This document shows positions 1 to 7,830 of a DNA stretch of 31,989 bases, one piece after another. Both the position numbers and the translations under genes were made by a program. The DNA is from a virus. The DNA lies in the IMG/VR virus record IMGVR_UViG_3300046001_011626, positions 1 to 31,989 of that record; one strand, 5' to 3'. Numbering within the stretch: the stretch's first letter is position 1; every line of letters starts with the position of its first letter. A model generated the notes under the pieces. That model saw only the letters and a list, made by a program, of their open reading frames with translations, was not told where the DNA came from and ran no database searches.

Positions 1-476
1 GCTGCTGCTTGTAGTAACAGGTTTGATTCGACAATACGTCGAGTGACAAGCCCGGGCAACACCTTCCCGCCGCCATTGACCCAGCGCCGCAATTCCTTCG
101 CGGCTGCGACCCAATCACGCTGATTGACCCGCCTCCGCAGCGTGGAAGTCTGCAGCCGCCCCACCCCGAGGTTGAACGTGAAATCCACAATGGCCGCAAG
201 CCGCCCATCGGGCTCGGTTGCGAGCACCGGGCAGTAGCGCAGCGTGGCACTGAGAGAGTCGGCCATGTCAGCAGCAAGGAAGGCCTCGCCCTCTTCCATA
301 GTGATCGGTAAATGCTTGGCATCGCAAAGGTGGCCGTAGCCGATGGTCCAAAAACCCGCAGGACACACATACGGGTAAGCGCGGTCCGGGTCTGCCTTGG
401 GCACCCGACAGAACCCCTCGAACCGCTTGGCGAGTTCGATCGCTGCCTGCGGCACCTTCATCACGGCTTGGGTCAC
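1..476 (-). CDS. Phage endolysin, GH24 lysozyme (3' end cut by window)
   Basis: This is a muramidase that cleaves peptidoglycan glycan strands to release virions. The visible 158 codons carry the GH24 signature: a catalytic Glu in the motif KRFEGF near residue 21, then WTIGYGH about 30 residues later. Five residues before the motif Thr there is Cys, so the usual E-D-T triad reads E-C-T, a known phage variant; the spacing from Glu to Cys is longer than in T4 lysozyme. A GTG start at 476 overlaps the holin stop as GTGA; an in-frame ATG at 461 is the alternative. There is no clear signal peptide or signal-anchor, so export would depend on the holin. The frame runs off the left edge without a stop, although most of a normal 150-170 residue enzyme is present. 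Confidence 0.88.
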   Translation of the reverse strand, partial: MTQAVMKVPQAAIELAKRFEGFCRVPKADPDRAYPYVCPAGFWTIGYGHLCDAKHLPITMEEGEAFLAADMADSLSATLRYCPVLATEPDGRLAAIVDFTFNLGVGRLQTSTLRRRVNQRDWVAAAKELRRWVNGGGKVLPGLVTRRIVESNLLLQAA

Positions 477-949
477 GGCCGAACCTTGTCAAAAACGCGG
501 CCCAAGAACCAGAAGTTCAGAACCCCGGCCCACAGCGCCTGGTCGGCCTCAGTCCATGCGTGCAGAGCTGCCGTGCCCCAGTCTGCACCGGCAGACAATG
601 CCGCCGCAAATGCCGCTGTCTTTGCTGCACAGTACAGCGCCATGAACCAGTAAGTTATTACCGGACGCACAGTGCTGGAAAGCGCATCTGCCCACGCAAC
701 CCCGGTTTTTTCACCTTGAGTACGCACGGCATCGCGTAGGGTTTCGATCGCACCGGTGCTCCATGCGCCGTCGGACGCCGCGCCGATCTCAGCCATGCGC
801 TGGGCACCACGCAACTTTTCAAAATCAAGCGCTTTGTCCTGCATGGCCAGTTCATGGCCACGCTCACCTTGCCGGTCGAACCACTTCAGGATTTCAGGAG
901 CTAAGCGAAAGGCACCGCCGAGTAAACCACCAAGCAGTGTCGCAATCAT
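473..949 (-). CDS. Holin of the 3TM (GTA_holin_3TM) type
   Basis: This 158-residue protein probably forms the lysis lesion that lets the endolysin reach the wall. It resembles the GTA_holin_3TM family: an N-terminal hydrophobic stretch after MIATLLGG, a charged helical middle (about residues 15-80), and a C-terminal half with hydrophobic segments following the family-typical phrase STVRPVITYWFMALY. The start is ATG 949, preceded by GGAGG at good spacing and overlapping the previous stop as ATGA; a longer open frame upstream looks spurious because it covers the DUF6127 gene. Its stop overlaps the lysozyme start by four bases. The order DUF6127, holin, lysozyme makes a compact lysis cassette. 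Family assignment is from recall of sequence pattern; holin function is inferred from family and context. Confidence 0.75.
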   Translation of the reverse strand: MIATLLGGLLGGAFRLAPEILKWFDRQGERGHELAMQDKALDFEKLRGAQRMAEIGAASDGAWSTGAIETLRDAVRTQGEKTGVAWADALSSTVRPVITYWFMALYCAAKTAAFAAALSAGADWGTAALHAWTEADQALWAGVLNFWFLGRVFDKVRP

Positions 950-1245
950 TGAGGACCTCCCATCAACCGCAGCTTGATAGCAACGCCAACCAGGAGCGCA
1001 GCCAACACGCCGGTCGTCAGCACCTTCACTGTGGTTTGCCAAGCCGTTCGGCGCGCCTCCCTCCACGCATCGATCAGACCCCGCAGGTCTCGAATGTCAC
1101 GAGCTGCGTGGCCGTTCTCCAGACCAAGACAGGCCAGAGCCCGCTCGGCGCCTCGCTCGGCTGCGCGGGTTAGCAACTCATCCAAGTCCTCTGGGCGCAG
1201 GTTCAACATATCAGCGGTCTGGGCGCTGGTGGATTCTTCGGTCAT
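946..1245 (-). CDS. DUF6127 family small membrane protein of lysis cassette
   Basis: This is a 99-residue protein with an acidic N-terminus, a charged central helix containing the phrase RDIRDLRGLIDAWREARR, and one C-terminal transmembrane segment (about residues 75-95, VLTTGVLAALLVGVAIKL). The central phrase is characteristic of DUF6127 proteins, which occur next to holin genes in prophages; their role is not established, and a holin accessory or antiholin role is only an inference from topology and position. The start is ATG 1245, with GGAG upstream. That ribosome binding site directly abuts the T-tract of an intrinsic terminator. The stop overlaps the holin start as ATGA, so the two are probably translationally coupled. 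Confidence 0.72.
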   Translation of the reverse strand: MTEESTSAQTADMLNLRPEDLDELLTRAAERGAERALACLGLENGHAARDIRDLRGLIDAWREARRTAWQTTVKVLTTGVLAALLVGVAIKLRLMGGPQ

Positions 1246-1255
1246 GGGCTTCTCC

Positions 1256-1289
1256 AAAAAAAGCCCGCACTGGCGTAAACCAGACGGGC
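1256..1289 (-). terminator. Intrinsic terminator just upstream of lysis cassette
   Basis: On the minus strand GCCCG(T)CTGG, a six-base loop and CCAG(TG)CGGGC form a stem of about nine pairs, followed by seven T residues (1256-1262). The T-tract touches the GGAG ribosome binding site of the gene starting at 1245. It probably separates tail from lysis transcription, or acts as an attenuator. Confidence 0.75.
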
Positions 1290-1300
1290 GGTGAATTGAT

Positions 1301-1337
1301 AAAAAAAGATCGGTGGGCAACTGTCTTGAGACCCACC
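1301..1337 (-). terminator. Second intrinsic terminator, tandem with 1256-1289
   Basis: On the minus strand GGTGGG (1332-1337) pairs with CCCACC (1312-1317) around a 14-base loop, and is followed by GATC and seven T residues (1301-1307). It is weaker than the neighbouring terminator because the stem is six pairs and the T-tract starts four bases after it. It lies just downstream of the last tail-module gene. Confidence 0.55.
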
Positions 1338-1349
1338 AAGCTCATATTC

Positions 1350-1562
1350 TTAAAAGGCTAAGAACATGCTTTGCTGCTTCACGCCTCCGCTGGGCGGCGG
1401 TGCTGGCCCCGCAGTGACTGCGCCGTAAAAAGGTGAAGGGGACGCGCGAATAGATTTGTCCAGACTGGTGTTCGTGGCACCAATCGCCATGACCCGCACA
1501 AATGGAGCGCCTCTAAAAGCAATGTCAAGGCTGGCTTGCGCCAGTTTTTGTTGGATCGCCAT
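1350..1562 (-). CDS. Small hypothetical protein at end of tail module
   Basis: This is a 70-residue open frame starting with ATG three bases after the stop of the fibre-like gene, in the same direction. No known domain is recognised. The sequence has a helical N-terminus, a central VRVMAIGATN segment and a Pro/Gly-rich stretch (PAPPPSGGVKQQ) before a short hydrophobic end (MFLAF). There is no signal peptide and no clear membrane segment. Position suggests a small structural or fibre-associated protein co-translated with the fibre gene. The ribosome binding site is weak (an AGG about ten bases upstream), so coupling to the gene before it is likely. The Pro-rich tail and strict packing argue for a real gene, but homology is unconfirmed. 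Confidence 0.55.
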   Translation of the reverse strand: MAIQQKLAQASLDIAFRGAPFVRVMAIGATNTSLDKSIRASPSPFYGAVTAGPAPPPSGGVKQQSMFLAF

Positions 1563-1565
1563 GCT

Positions 1566-3575
1566 TTAAACCTGCGTGATGCTGAGGTCGTCGAAGTGGC
1601 CGACGTAGGTCGTGCCGCCATAGCCGTAGCCAAAAACCTCAATGACGCCAGCCTCCGTTGGGGTGAAACTGAGCGTGACCTCCTGCCACGTGTCTGGCGC
1701 AGCGGTGATCTGCGCCGTGAGATCGTCGGGTACGCCGGCGACGTAGCCGCCTTGGACGGCAATACCTAGAGTCAAAGCCGTGTTGCTGCGGCGCAGCCAG
1801 GTTTTGATCACCACAGGGTTGCCGTTTTCAAACGCCACATGGCCGAGAGAAAACTCAGCGGGCGATGTGTCCAGCACATGGGTAGCGCTCGTTGGACGAA
1901 GCGCCCAAGACAAGCCGCCCACGGTGTGAACCGTGCTGGTGTCTGATTGCAGGCGCCAAAAGGGCGCGTACAAACGGTGGTCGTTCGCGTCGCCGTTGAC
2001 TTTTTGGAACCTCAGTACTTCATCTGACAGTGATGAACCCCAGGAGATGCCGGGAATGCTCGGCAAGGTGCAGTTAATAAACGTCACATCGTGCATGTTT
2101 TCGCCCAAGAACTGAATCCCGCTCGGGCCGCTGGTGTCAAAGGTGGTGCCGATGATGTCTGCGGTGCCGCCCTCAAGATTGCCACCAGCCTTCAAGGCGT
2201 AACCCGCGTTGTTGTCTACCCGGCCGACATAGAACCTCAATTTTTTAGCGCCTGGCTGGGCCGATGGCGTGCTCAAAGCGCCGAGGGTTGTGCTGGAGCA
2301 GCCACTGATTCGGCGCGCCCGAATGCTGCTGGTCATCTTGCGAGTGGTGAAGGTTTGCCCCCTGATGCCTTCTGCGCAGTGCATCACGTTGCCAAAGCTC
2401 AATGCGTTCGGCCCAGAATTAAGGCTCCACGCTTGAGTGCAAGCGACAACGCCCAACAGATCGAAGTTGACGTAGGTGCCAGTGCCGCCTGTGATGGGCG
2501 CACTGATGAAGTGGGCCAACCCAATGTTGCTAAAAGTCCAGTAGGACTGGCTGCCAAAAGTTATCCAATTGGCCAGCAAATGACTGCCCGATAGCCAAGT
2601 CTGACCCGACTGCGTGGACATGTCCGTGCGATTCCAGCCGCCCGAAACAGCAATGGGCAGCGCAGCCGATCCGCTGTCCTGCAAGGCTCGCGCAGAAGCG
2701 GTTCCTGCAATTTCACCGGGGTAAATCGCTCGCCGAGCGTATGCCGCGGCCGTTTCACTCGTTCCCACATAGGGCCGGGGTGGGTTGGCGTTTGCAACGG
2801 AAGCCGAATCACTGCCGACGGTCAGTGTTGCGCCATCAATGGCGTGGAGTGCGTACCATTCGGGCTCAGCGGCGCTGTCTTTACCAATGAGGTGCAGGTG
2901 CGTCAAGCAATTGGGATCGGCCTGCGCTTTGCACGCCACGATGTTATCTAAAGAAATAGTGTTGGTGCCAGGGTCCGTGTTGGCCCACAGCGAGATGGAG
3001 TTGATGCCCGAGCCCAGAGAGGCGCCCAAATTAAGAACGAACACCCGCCAGTTGTTGCTTCCAAAGGTGTCGGCAAGCGTAAAAGGCAGCGATGTGACCA
3101 CCGCATCGCCTGTCGTGTCCGAGCAAAGCTGCAAGGTAAAGGTGGCATTCACGTTTGGGTTTTGAAACCAAAATGAAACTTGCTGGTAGCTCGATAAATC
3201 CAGTGTCACGGGCAGCACCGAGTAGGCCAGCTTGCCGGTCGTGAAGGCTGTTGCAGGCGCCAAGCGCACGCAGCCAGAGCCCTGCTTTCTGTTGAGCTGA
3301 AGCGTTGAAGTGACGTTGGCTGAAGCCGTCCAAGCTGCATCGCAATTGTCAATGGTGATGTTTTTGGCTGAGGCCAAGATAATGTTGCCACTGCCGCTCG
3401 TCCAAGTTGCGCTGCCCAGCGACACAGGGTCAGGTGAGGCAATCATCCGGATTTCATCGCCCGGCGCTATTCGGGCAGCGCTTAGCCCGCTGGTCCAAGA
3501 CCGCACGCGCAGTGCAAAGCTGGAGCCGTCGTTAGCGTCGTTGCCGCTCTCAGGGTCTATGTATTTGATGGCCAT
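1566..3575 (-). CDS. Tail fibre / receptor-binding-like protein
   Basis: This is a 669-residue protein distal to the baseplate genes, where tail fibres normally lie. The N-terminus (YIDPESGNDANDG) matches the opening of pectin-lyase-like beta-helix proteins. Residues about 100-215 and 530-669 read like beta-sandwich carbohydrate-binding modules (for example WQEVTLSFTPTEAGVIEVFG and a final FDDLSI strand). The middle is rich in short Asn/Thr/Gly strands typical of a beta-helix. No catalytic motif of a depolymerase can be asserted. The start at 3575 shares one base with the previous stop (TGATG). Its likely role is host surface glycan recognition at the tail tip; this is inference from fold pattern and position. 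Confidence 0.65.
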   Translation of the reverse strand: MAIKYIDPESGNDANDGSSFALRVRSWTSGLSAARIAPGDEIRMIASPDPVSLGSATWTSGSGNIILASAKNITIDNCDAAWTASANVTSTLQLNRKQGSGCVRLAPATAFTTGKLAYSVLPVTLDLSSYQQVSFWFQNPNVNATFTLQLCSDTTGDAVVTSLPFTLADTFGSNNWRVFVLNLGASLGSGINSISLWANTDPGTNTISLDNIVACKAQADPNCLTHLHLIGKDSAAEPEWYALHAIDGATLTVGSDSASVANANPPRPYVGTSETAAAYARRAIYPGEIAGTASARALQDSGSAALPIAVSGGWNRTDMSTQSGQTWLSGSHLLANWITFGSQSYWTFSNIGLAHFISAPITGGTGTYVNFDLLGVVACTQAWSLNSGPNALSFGNVMHCAEGIRGQTFTTRKMTSSIRARRISGCSSTTLGALSTPSAQPGAKKLRFYVGRVDNNAGYALKAGGNLEGGTADIIGTTFDTSGPSGIQFLGENMHDVTFINCTLPSIPGISWGSSLSDEVLRFQKVNGDANDHRLYAPFWRLQSDTSTVHTVGGLSWALRPTSATHVLDTSPAEFSLGHVAFENGNPVVIKTWLRRSNTALTLGIAVQGGYVAGVPDDLTAQITAAPDTWQEVTLSFTPTEAGVIEVFGYGYGGTTYVGHFDDLSITQV

Positions 3576-4468
3576 CAGAAACCTTTCACGATTGCACTCA
3601 AATCGTATTTGTTGAGGTTGTTATTTCTTTGCCAGCCCAACTTGTCGGTGGCGCCCGGGATGGTTGAAAGTGTTGGGGGTGGGATGTCAAAAGAAAACCT
3701 TGCCGTTGCGGGCCAAGTGGCCAAGCGCGAACCCGTTGCGTCTTGCTTTAACTCAAGCTGACAGTTCTGGCCATCGCTGCCGCCGGTAAACGTAAAGAGG
3801 GTGTCGCCCGCCATGTTGATGCGGTACAGGTCGAAGGCTTCCCAGTCGAGCGTCATGCTCGATGACCAAGCAGGGGTGGCGACCCGCTTGGCCGGCTGCA
3901 TACCTGTGATGGTCAGAAGGTTTCCGGCGTCGTTGTAGTCGATGGCGACCAGTCCTGCAGCCACCAGCAAAGCGGCAACTCGGTCATCGATGTCCTCATC
4001 AATGGTTGTCAGCACCCAGGTGTTGGCACCCGTGCGCTTGGCGTAGCCTGTGCCAGACAAAGCCTCGATTGCCGCGAGATCATCCACCCCCTGCCCCAAG
4101 TAGCTCACCAACGCCGTGCGGTGGTCGTAATAGGCGGTCACTGTGGTGGCGCCAGTGATGACGCGGTACAGAGGCGTTCTGCCAGCGGTAAAGCCCGCAG
4201 AATTTCGGCTGACAACACCAGCGATGCTGACTTCCACAAAGTTCGTGGTGTTGGCGTTCAGCGCAAGCGAGGCGTTGGGGATGATGGTGACCACGCCACT
4301 GATCACAATGGCGCCGCCGTAGTAGCCCCAAGTTAAAAGCGCCGTGCTGGAAGACCGCCGCCCAAAAACCATAGACGGCGAAGCGGCATCAAACAGGGTG
4401 TTGGCGCTGACCTCCTTTTGGCTCTGGCCCACGGCGAGAAGGTCAAGATGCGAGGTTGAATCACTCAT
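3575..4468 (-). CDS. Tail tip / fibre-associated structural protein
   Basis: This 297-residue protein lies between the baseplate megaprotein and the fibre-like gene. The N-terminus (HLDLLAVGQSQKEVSANTLFDAASP) resembles the opening phrase found in DUF2793-like and other phage tail proteins, where an AQxQKEVxxN motif recurs. The rest is a beta-rich, Thr/Ala-rich sequence with alternating hydrophobic residues, lacking a signal peptide or membrane segment. The ribosome binding site AAAGGA precedes ATG 4468, 17 bases after the upstream stop. A virion role, perhaps linking fibre to baseplate, is inferred from location and composition; no enzyme motif is seen. Confidence 0.6.
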   Translation of the reverse strand: MSDSTSHLDLLAVGQSQKEVSANTLFDAASPSMVFGRRSSSTALLTWGYYGGAIVISGVVTIIPNASLALNANTTNFVEVSIAGVVSRNSAGFTAGRTPLYRVITGATTVTAYYDHRTALVSYLGQGVDDLAAIEALSGTGYAKRTGANTWVLTTIDEDIDDRVAALLVAAGLVAIDYNDAGNLLTITGMQPAKRVATPAWSSSMTLDWEAFDLYRINMAGDTLFTFTGGSDGQNCQLELKQDATGSRLATWPATARFSFDIPPPTLSTIPGATDKLGWQRNNNLNKYDLSAIVKGF

Positions 4469-4485
4469 GGCGTTCCTTTAATTAC

Positions 4486-5403
4486 TTAAATCGCTTTCTG
4501 CGCTGGGTAGCCACGGCCCACGACTGCGCTCAGCTGGTAAACACGGAAATAGACCGTTGACTGCACCACGCCAAAGTCTTCAATCTGCTGCGCCGACGTG
4601 TAGTCAGCTTGCGGCGCTGATATGGCGATGACGCGTTTGACGCTGGCAAATGAAAAGCCTGAATAAATTTCAAGCTCGTAACTCTCTGCCGACTCCGACA
4701 TGGGCGTCTCCACACCATCGCGCCATTCAAAGCCGATGCGGTTGCACCGAACCCACTTCATTTGAAGGTTGGCCTCGGCGTCGCGCCCGCCGCCCAAGTT
4801 GACCGGCGCGTAGGGCTTGAGCCCTGCGCCAACATTGGTGAAGACCTGTGGAACGGCGTTGACTGCACCCAGCGTGACCGCCTTGTACAAACGTTCAGCA
4901 CCGATAGAGGCCGTCCCATCGTTGATGCGCTTGATGGCCGAGGAGCTAAGCAAAACAAAGCGCTCGCCGCTGACATGGACTGCGCTGGCGTAGCCGCTTC
5001 CACGCCTGCCGCGCAGCAGTCCTGTGAGCGTGTAGCTGCCGTCCGGGTTGAGCGCAGCATCGCGAAAGCAAATGATCTCGTCGCCCACAAGCGCCGATTG
5101 CGTTCCGTTTAAAAAGCTGGCGTACGTCACCGACGAAAGGCTGCCAGAAGAAAAATCGCCGTGATTCAGGTTCACAGTCAGCGAGTTCATTTCATCAGGG
5201 ATGTTGCCGCCATAAAACAGCCCCAGGGCATTGGTCGTGACGCCCATGACCGCAGGGGTATCGAAAGCACCCACCACGGCGTAAGACTGCCCCGCGTCAG
5301 AAGATCTGAGCAGCGAGGCTCCGCGCCAAGACGCGTTAACGCCGTTGGCTGCTGCGTAGAACCCTGCATCGTTGTCGCTATCGGCCAGCATGTTGATGTT
5401 CAT
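4486..5403 (-). CDS. C-terminal part of baseplate megaprotein (GTA g15-like), after in-frame amber
   Basis: These 305 residues continue, in the same reading frame, the 808-residue protein encoded just upstream; only one TAG codon (5404-5406) separates them. The content (MLADSDNDAGFYAAANG, SWRGASLLRSSDAG, LTGLLRGRRGS, then fibronectin-like strands near the end) matches the C-terminal domain of Rcc01698-like phage tail proteins, which in relatives is continuous with the upstream part. An independent start at ATG 5403 is possible: GGAG lies nine bases upstream, inside the preceding gene. So this could be a separately initiated subunit, a readthrough extension, or half of a broken gene. Function: cell-contacting part of the baseplate at the tail tip. 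Confidence 0.75.
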   Translation of the reverse strand: MNINMLADSDNDAGFYAAANGVNASWRGASLLRSSDAGQSYAVVGAFDTPAVMGVTTNALGLFYGGNIPDEMNSLTVNLNHGDFSSGSLSSVTYASFLNGTQSALVGDEIICFRDAALNPDGSYTLTGLLRGRRGSGYASAVHVSGERFVLLSSSAIKRINDGTASIGAERLYKAVTLGAVNAVPQVFTNVGAGLKPYAPVNLGGGRDAEANLQMKWVRCNRIGFEWRDGVETPMSESAESYELEIYSGFSFASVKRVIAISAPQADYTSAQQIEDFGVVQSTVYFRVYQLSAVVGRGYPAQKAI

Positions 5404-5413
5404 CTACATCAAC
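5392..5413 (-). promoter_or_regulatory. Hairpin enclosing the amber stop and restart codon
   Basis: On the minus strand GTTGATG (5413-5407) and CATCAAC (5398-5392) form a perfect seven-pair stem. The eight-base loop TAGATGAA holds the TAG stop and the ATG of the downstream frame. It could influence stop-codon readthrough or reinitiation; the pairing is seen, the role is inference. Confidence 0.4.
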
Positions 5414-7830
5414 TCCAAGTTGGTAGGGCCAGCGATGGTGATTATTTTGCCGCTGCTGGGTGTTTCAACCACCGCCACATGGGGCGTGTAAAAGTTGGCG
5501 TCATCAGCCACGGCATCGACCTGCAACACACCCTTAGGTGAGCGACCCATTTTTTGAATCCGCATGGTCTTACCTTTGACCACAACAACATCGGTGGGCT
5601 CTAAGTGGCTGTATGTCAAAGGCAGACTGAACTGGTACGTCAGCCGCTGTGTCCAGGCGGCATGCAGATTGACTTGCGCCGCTTCTTGCGCCTTGGTGTC
5701 GGACAACACCAAAGGAAGATCAAGCGTGGTTTCGTTTTGACTCGATCCGATCAGACGCGAGGCATACGTTGTCGCTCCCGAGTAATCCGTCGCGGCCAAC
5801 AAGTAATTGACGTAGACCACGCGCGGCAGCTCTGACTCCATTTGCCGTGTCACGGCAATGGGGTCGGGGTTTTGCTGGCCCACTTCGTGGGCGGCTAGGT
5901 CTTCATCTGGAATTACCAAGGCCACCACACCACCGCGTTTGACGTATTTGACGATGCCGTTTGATTCGACCGCATCAAAGTAATAACCTGGGCGCAATGC
6001 ATCAATGGCGCCGCGCACAGTTGTTTGTCTGGCCACTGCATAGCCATCGACGGAATCGGTCAACGCCAGCGTGTTGTATTGGCTGGCTGGCAAGCCCGCC
6101 CGGTCGGACAGGTCGGCCACCACGGCAGACAGTGAAGAGCCCGGTTTGCGAAAGTAAAGGCGCTTGACGCTGCCTTGGTCAAATGCAATCACATAAGGGC
6201 TGTTGCGCTTAGGCACCAGCAAGGGGTGAACCAGCATTCGGGGTTTGGATGCTGAATACGCTTCATAGGTGAAGGTGTAGTCGCAGACCAGTGTGTCTGG
6301 GTTCACCAGCCAGAGCGTGACCCCTGTAGCGCCTCCGTTGGCATCGGCAGAAAAAATGTAGTAGCCGCTGGCATAGACCACCGAGCCTTCTAATGAGTAG
6401 CTGGGCGGCGGCGCTGGGACTGCATCGGCACCGGCAGGATTCACAAAATCAACGGCTAACTCCTCCCCGGTGTTGATGTCTAGCAAAACAAATTTGTAAA
6501 GCCTCTGGTACAAAACAATACGCTGGCGGTCGTAGTCATGCGCCATCCGCCAATCGTCAGCCACGCCATTTTGAAAGAGGCGCACTTGCTCACAAGGCAG
6601 GGCGGGATCTGCGCTCCAGCGCAATATGCTGGTTCTATCGCCACTTCCGCTCCAAAAGGAAAAAGCCACATAGTCGCCAGCTGCACAAACGCCGCCTAGA
6701 AATGTGTACCCCGTCACTCCCGTGACTTGAAACAGCCCCCCATAGCCGACGTTGTAATAACCAAAGGCTCGAAATTGATGGCGAACACCTGCAGGTGAGG
6801 CGAGCTCTTTGTATCCCCCAAGCGTGCCGTAAGCTTGAAAGCCTCCTAAATTCTGTGACATCAATGTTTTTGTGTCGGCATTGATTTCCAAATAAGCGTC
6901 CGTTGGCCCAAACGCCCCGCCGGCAATGATGATGCGGTTGGGATCGCCCGGCAGAAAATACATGTTGAGCGGCGTAGAGTTGCCGATCGGAAAATCGATA
7001 ACCGCCACTTGCGACTGCGTGACATCTGAGTTGCAATAAATCTGACCTGTTCCACCCCAAGCTTCAGCGCCGAAATCTCTCATCGACCAGACGTTTTGAT
7101 TGACTGGGTCGTAACATGCGTGAACGTTGGGTTGCCAAGAATATGCAAGCGTGCTGGCCGCGCCCAAATAGGTCACGGGCATGATGCTTTCAAAGTCGCC
7201 AAACAACCTGGACTGAACCTCAACAGTTAAAAATGGCAAGCGATTGCCATCCTTGTCCAGCGGAAAGTTTTCAAAGACAACATAAGCGGTGCCCCGGTAA
7301 GCGGGCACATTGCCAAGACCTAAATGACTCTCGATCAATGGATCTGGCAGTTGTGAGTTGGACCCTGAGTAAACACGAATCGTGCCGCCCTCGGAACGGC
7401 TTTGCTCGCCCTGCCAGATCAGGCGTTTGTCTGGCCCCGCCCAAATGCGTGTGACATCAACTTCGCCCTCACAAATAGACACCGCGAAATTTCCAAAGTA
7501 GGCGTATGTCGTGGTCGTTTGGGATGGCCCACCGCCCTTGCCGCCCCCACCCGTTTCGGTGTCGGTGCGAACCTCAACGATGTCAGTGGCCCAAATGATG
7601 TTGCCCGACAAACCGATGGCGCCATAGATGATCGGGATAGGCTTGCCGTATTCACTGGACTGAACCGACAAGTCACTCAGGCGCGGGCCTTGTTGGGGCG
7701 GCAAGCTGTCAAAAGATGCACCGACGCCCGAGCCGATGATGAAGCCCGCTTGAACGGCATAGGGGTTGCCGCCAGAGACAACGAAGCCGATGGTGGCGCC
7801 AGCGACGCCACCAATGAATGAGCCGCTCAT
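5404..7830 (-). CDS. Baseplate megaprotein, N-terminal part (GTA g15 / J-like tail protein)
   Basis: This 808-residue tail-tip protein forms the central cell-contacting spike in siphoviruses of gene-transfer-agent type. The N-terminus has a Gly-rich hydrophobic segment (residues 5-35) and then EYGKPIPIIYGAIGLSGNIIW (59-79), a family hallmark followed by the ICEGEVDVTRIW motif (119-130). Residues about 585-640 (ALTDSVDGYAVARQ and following) and 660-790 belong to the phage-tail_3 part. Between about 215 and 565 there is a long insertion of repeated beta-strand units that looks like a beta-propeller. The start ATG 7830 overlaps the peptidase stop as ATGA. The frame ends in TAG exactly where relatives continue; the next codon is ATG and the frame resumes. 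Confidence 0.82.
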   Translation of the reverse strand: MSGSFIGGVAGATIGFVVSGGNPYAVQAGFIIGSGVGASFDSLPPQQGPRLSDLSVQSSEYGKPIPIIYGAIGLSGNIIWATDIVEVRTDTETGGGGKGGGPSQTTTTYAYFGNFAVSICEGEVDVTRIWAGPDKRLIWQGEQSRSEGGTIRVYSGSNSQLPDPLIESHLGLGNVPAYRGTAYVVFENFPLDKDGNRLPFLTVEVQSRLFGDFESIMPVTYLGAASTLAYSWQPNVHACYDPVNQNVWSMRDFGAEAWGGTGQIYCNSDVTQSQVAVIDFPIGNSTPLNMYFLPGDPNRIIIAGGAFGPTDAYLEINADTKTLMSQNLGGFQAYGTLGGYKELASPAGVRHQFRAFGYYNVGYGGLFQVTGVTGYTFLGGVCAAGDYVAFSFWSGSGDRTSILRWSADPALPCEQVRLFQNGVADDWRMAHDYDRQRIVLYQRLYKFVLLDINTGEELAVDFVNPAGADAVPAPPPSYSLEGSVVYASGYYIFSADANGGATGVTLWLVNPDTLVCDYTFTYEAYSASKPRMLVHPLLVPKRNSPYVIAFDQGSVKRLYFRKPGSSLSAVVADLSDRAGLPASQYNTLALTDSVDGYAVARQTTVRGAIDALRPGYYFDAVESNGIVKYVKRGGVVALVIPDEDLAAHEVGQQNPDPIAVTRQMESELPRVVYVNYLLAATDYSGATTYASRLIGSSQNETTLDLPLVLSDTKAQEAAQVNLHAAWTQRLTYQFSLPLTYSHLEPTDVVVVKGKTMRIQKMGRSPKGVLQVDAVADDANFYTPHVAVVETPSSGKIITIAGPTNLELM

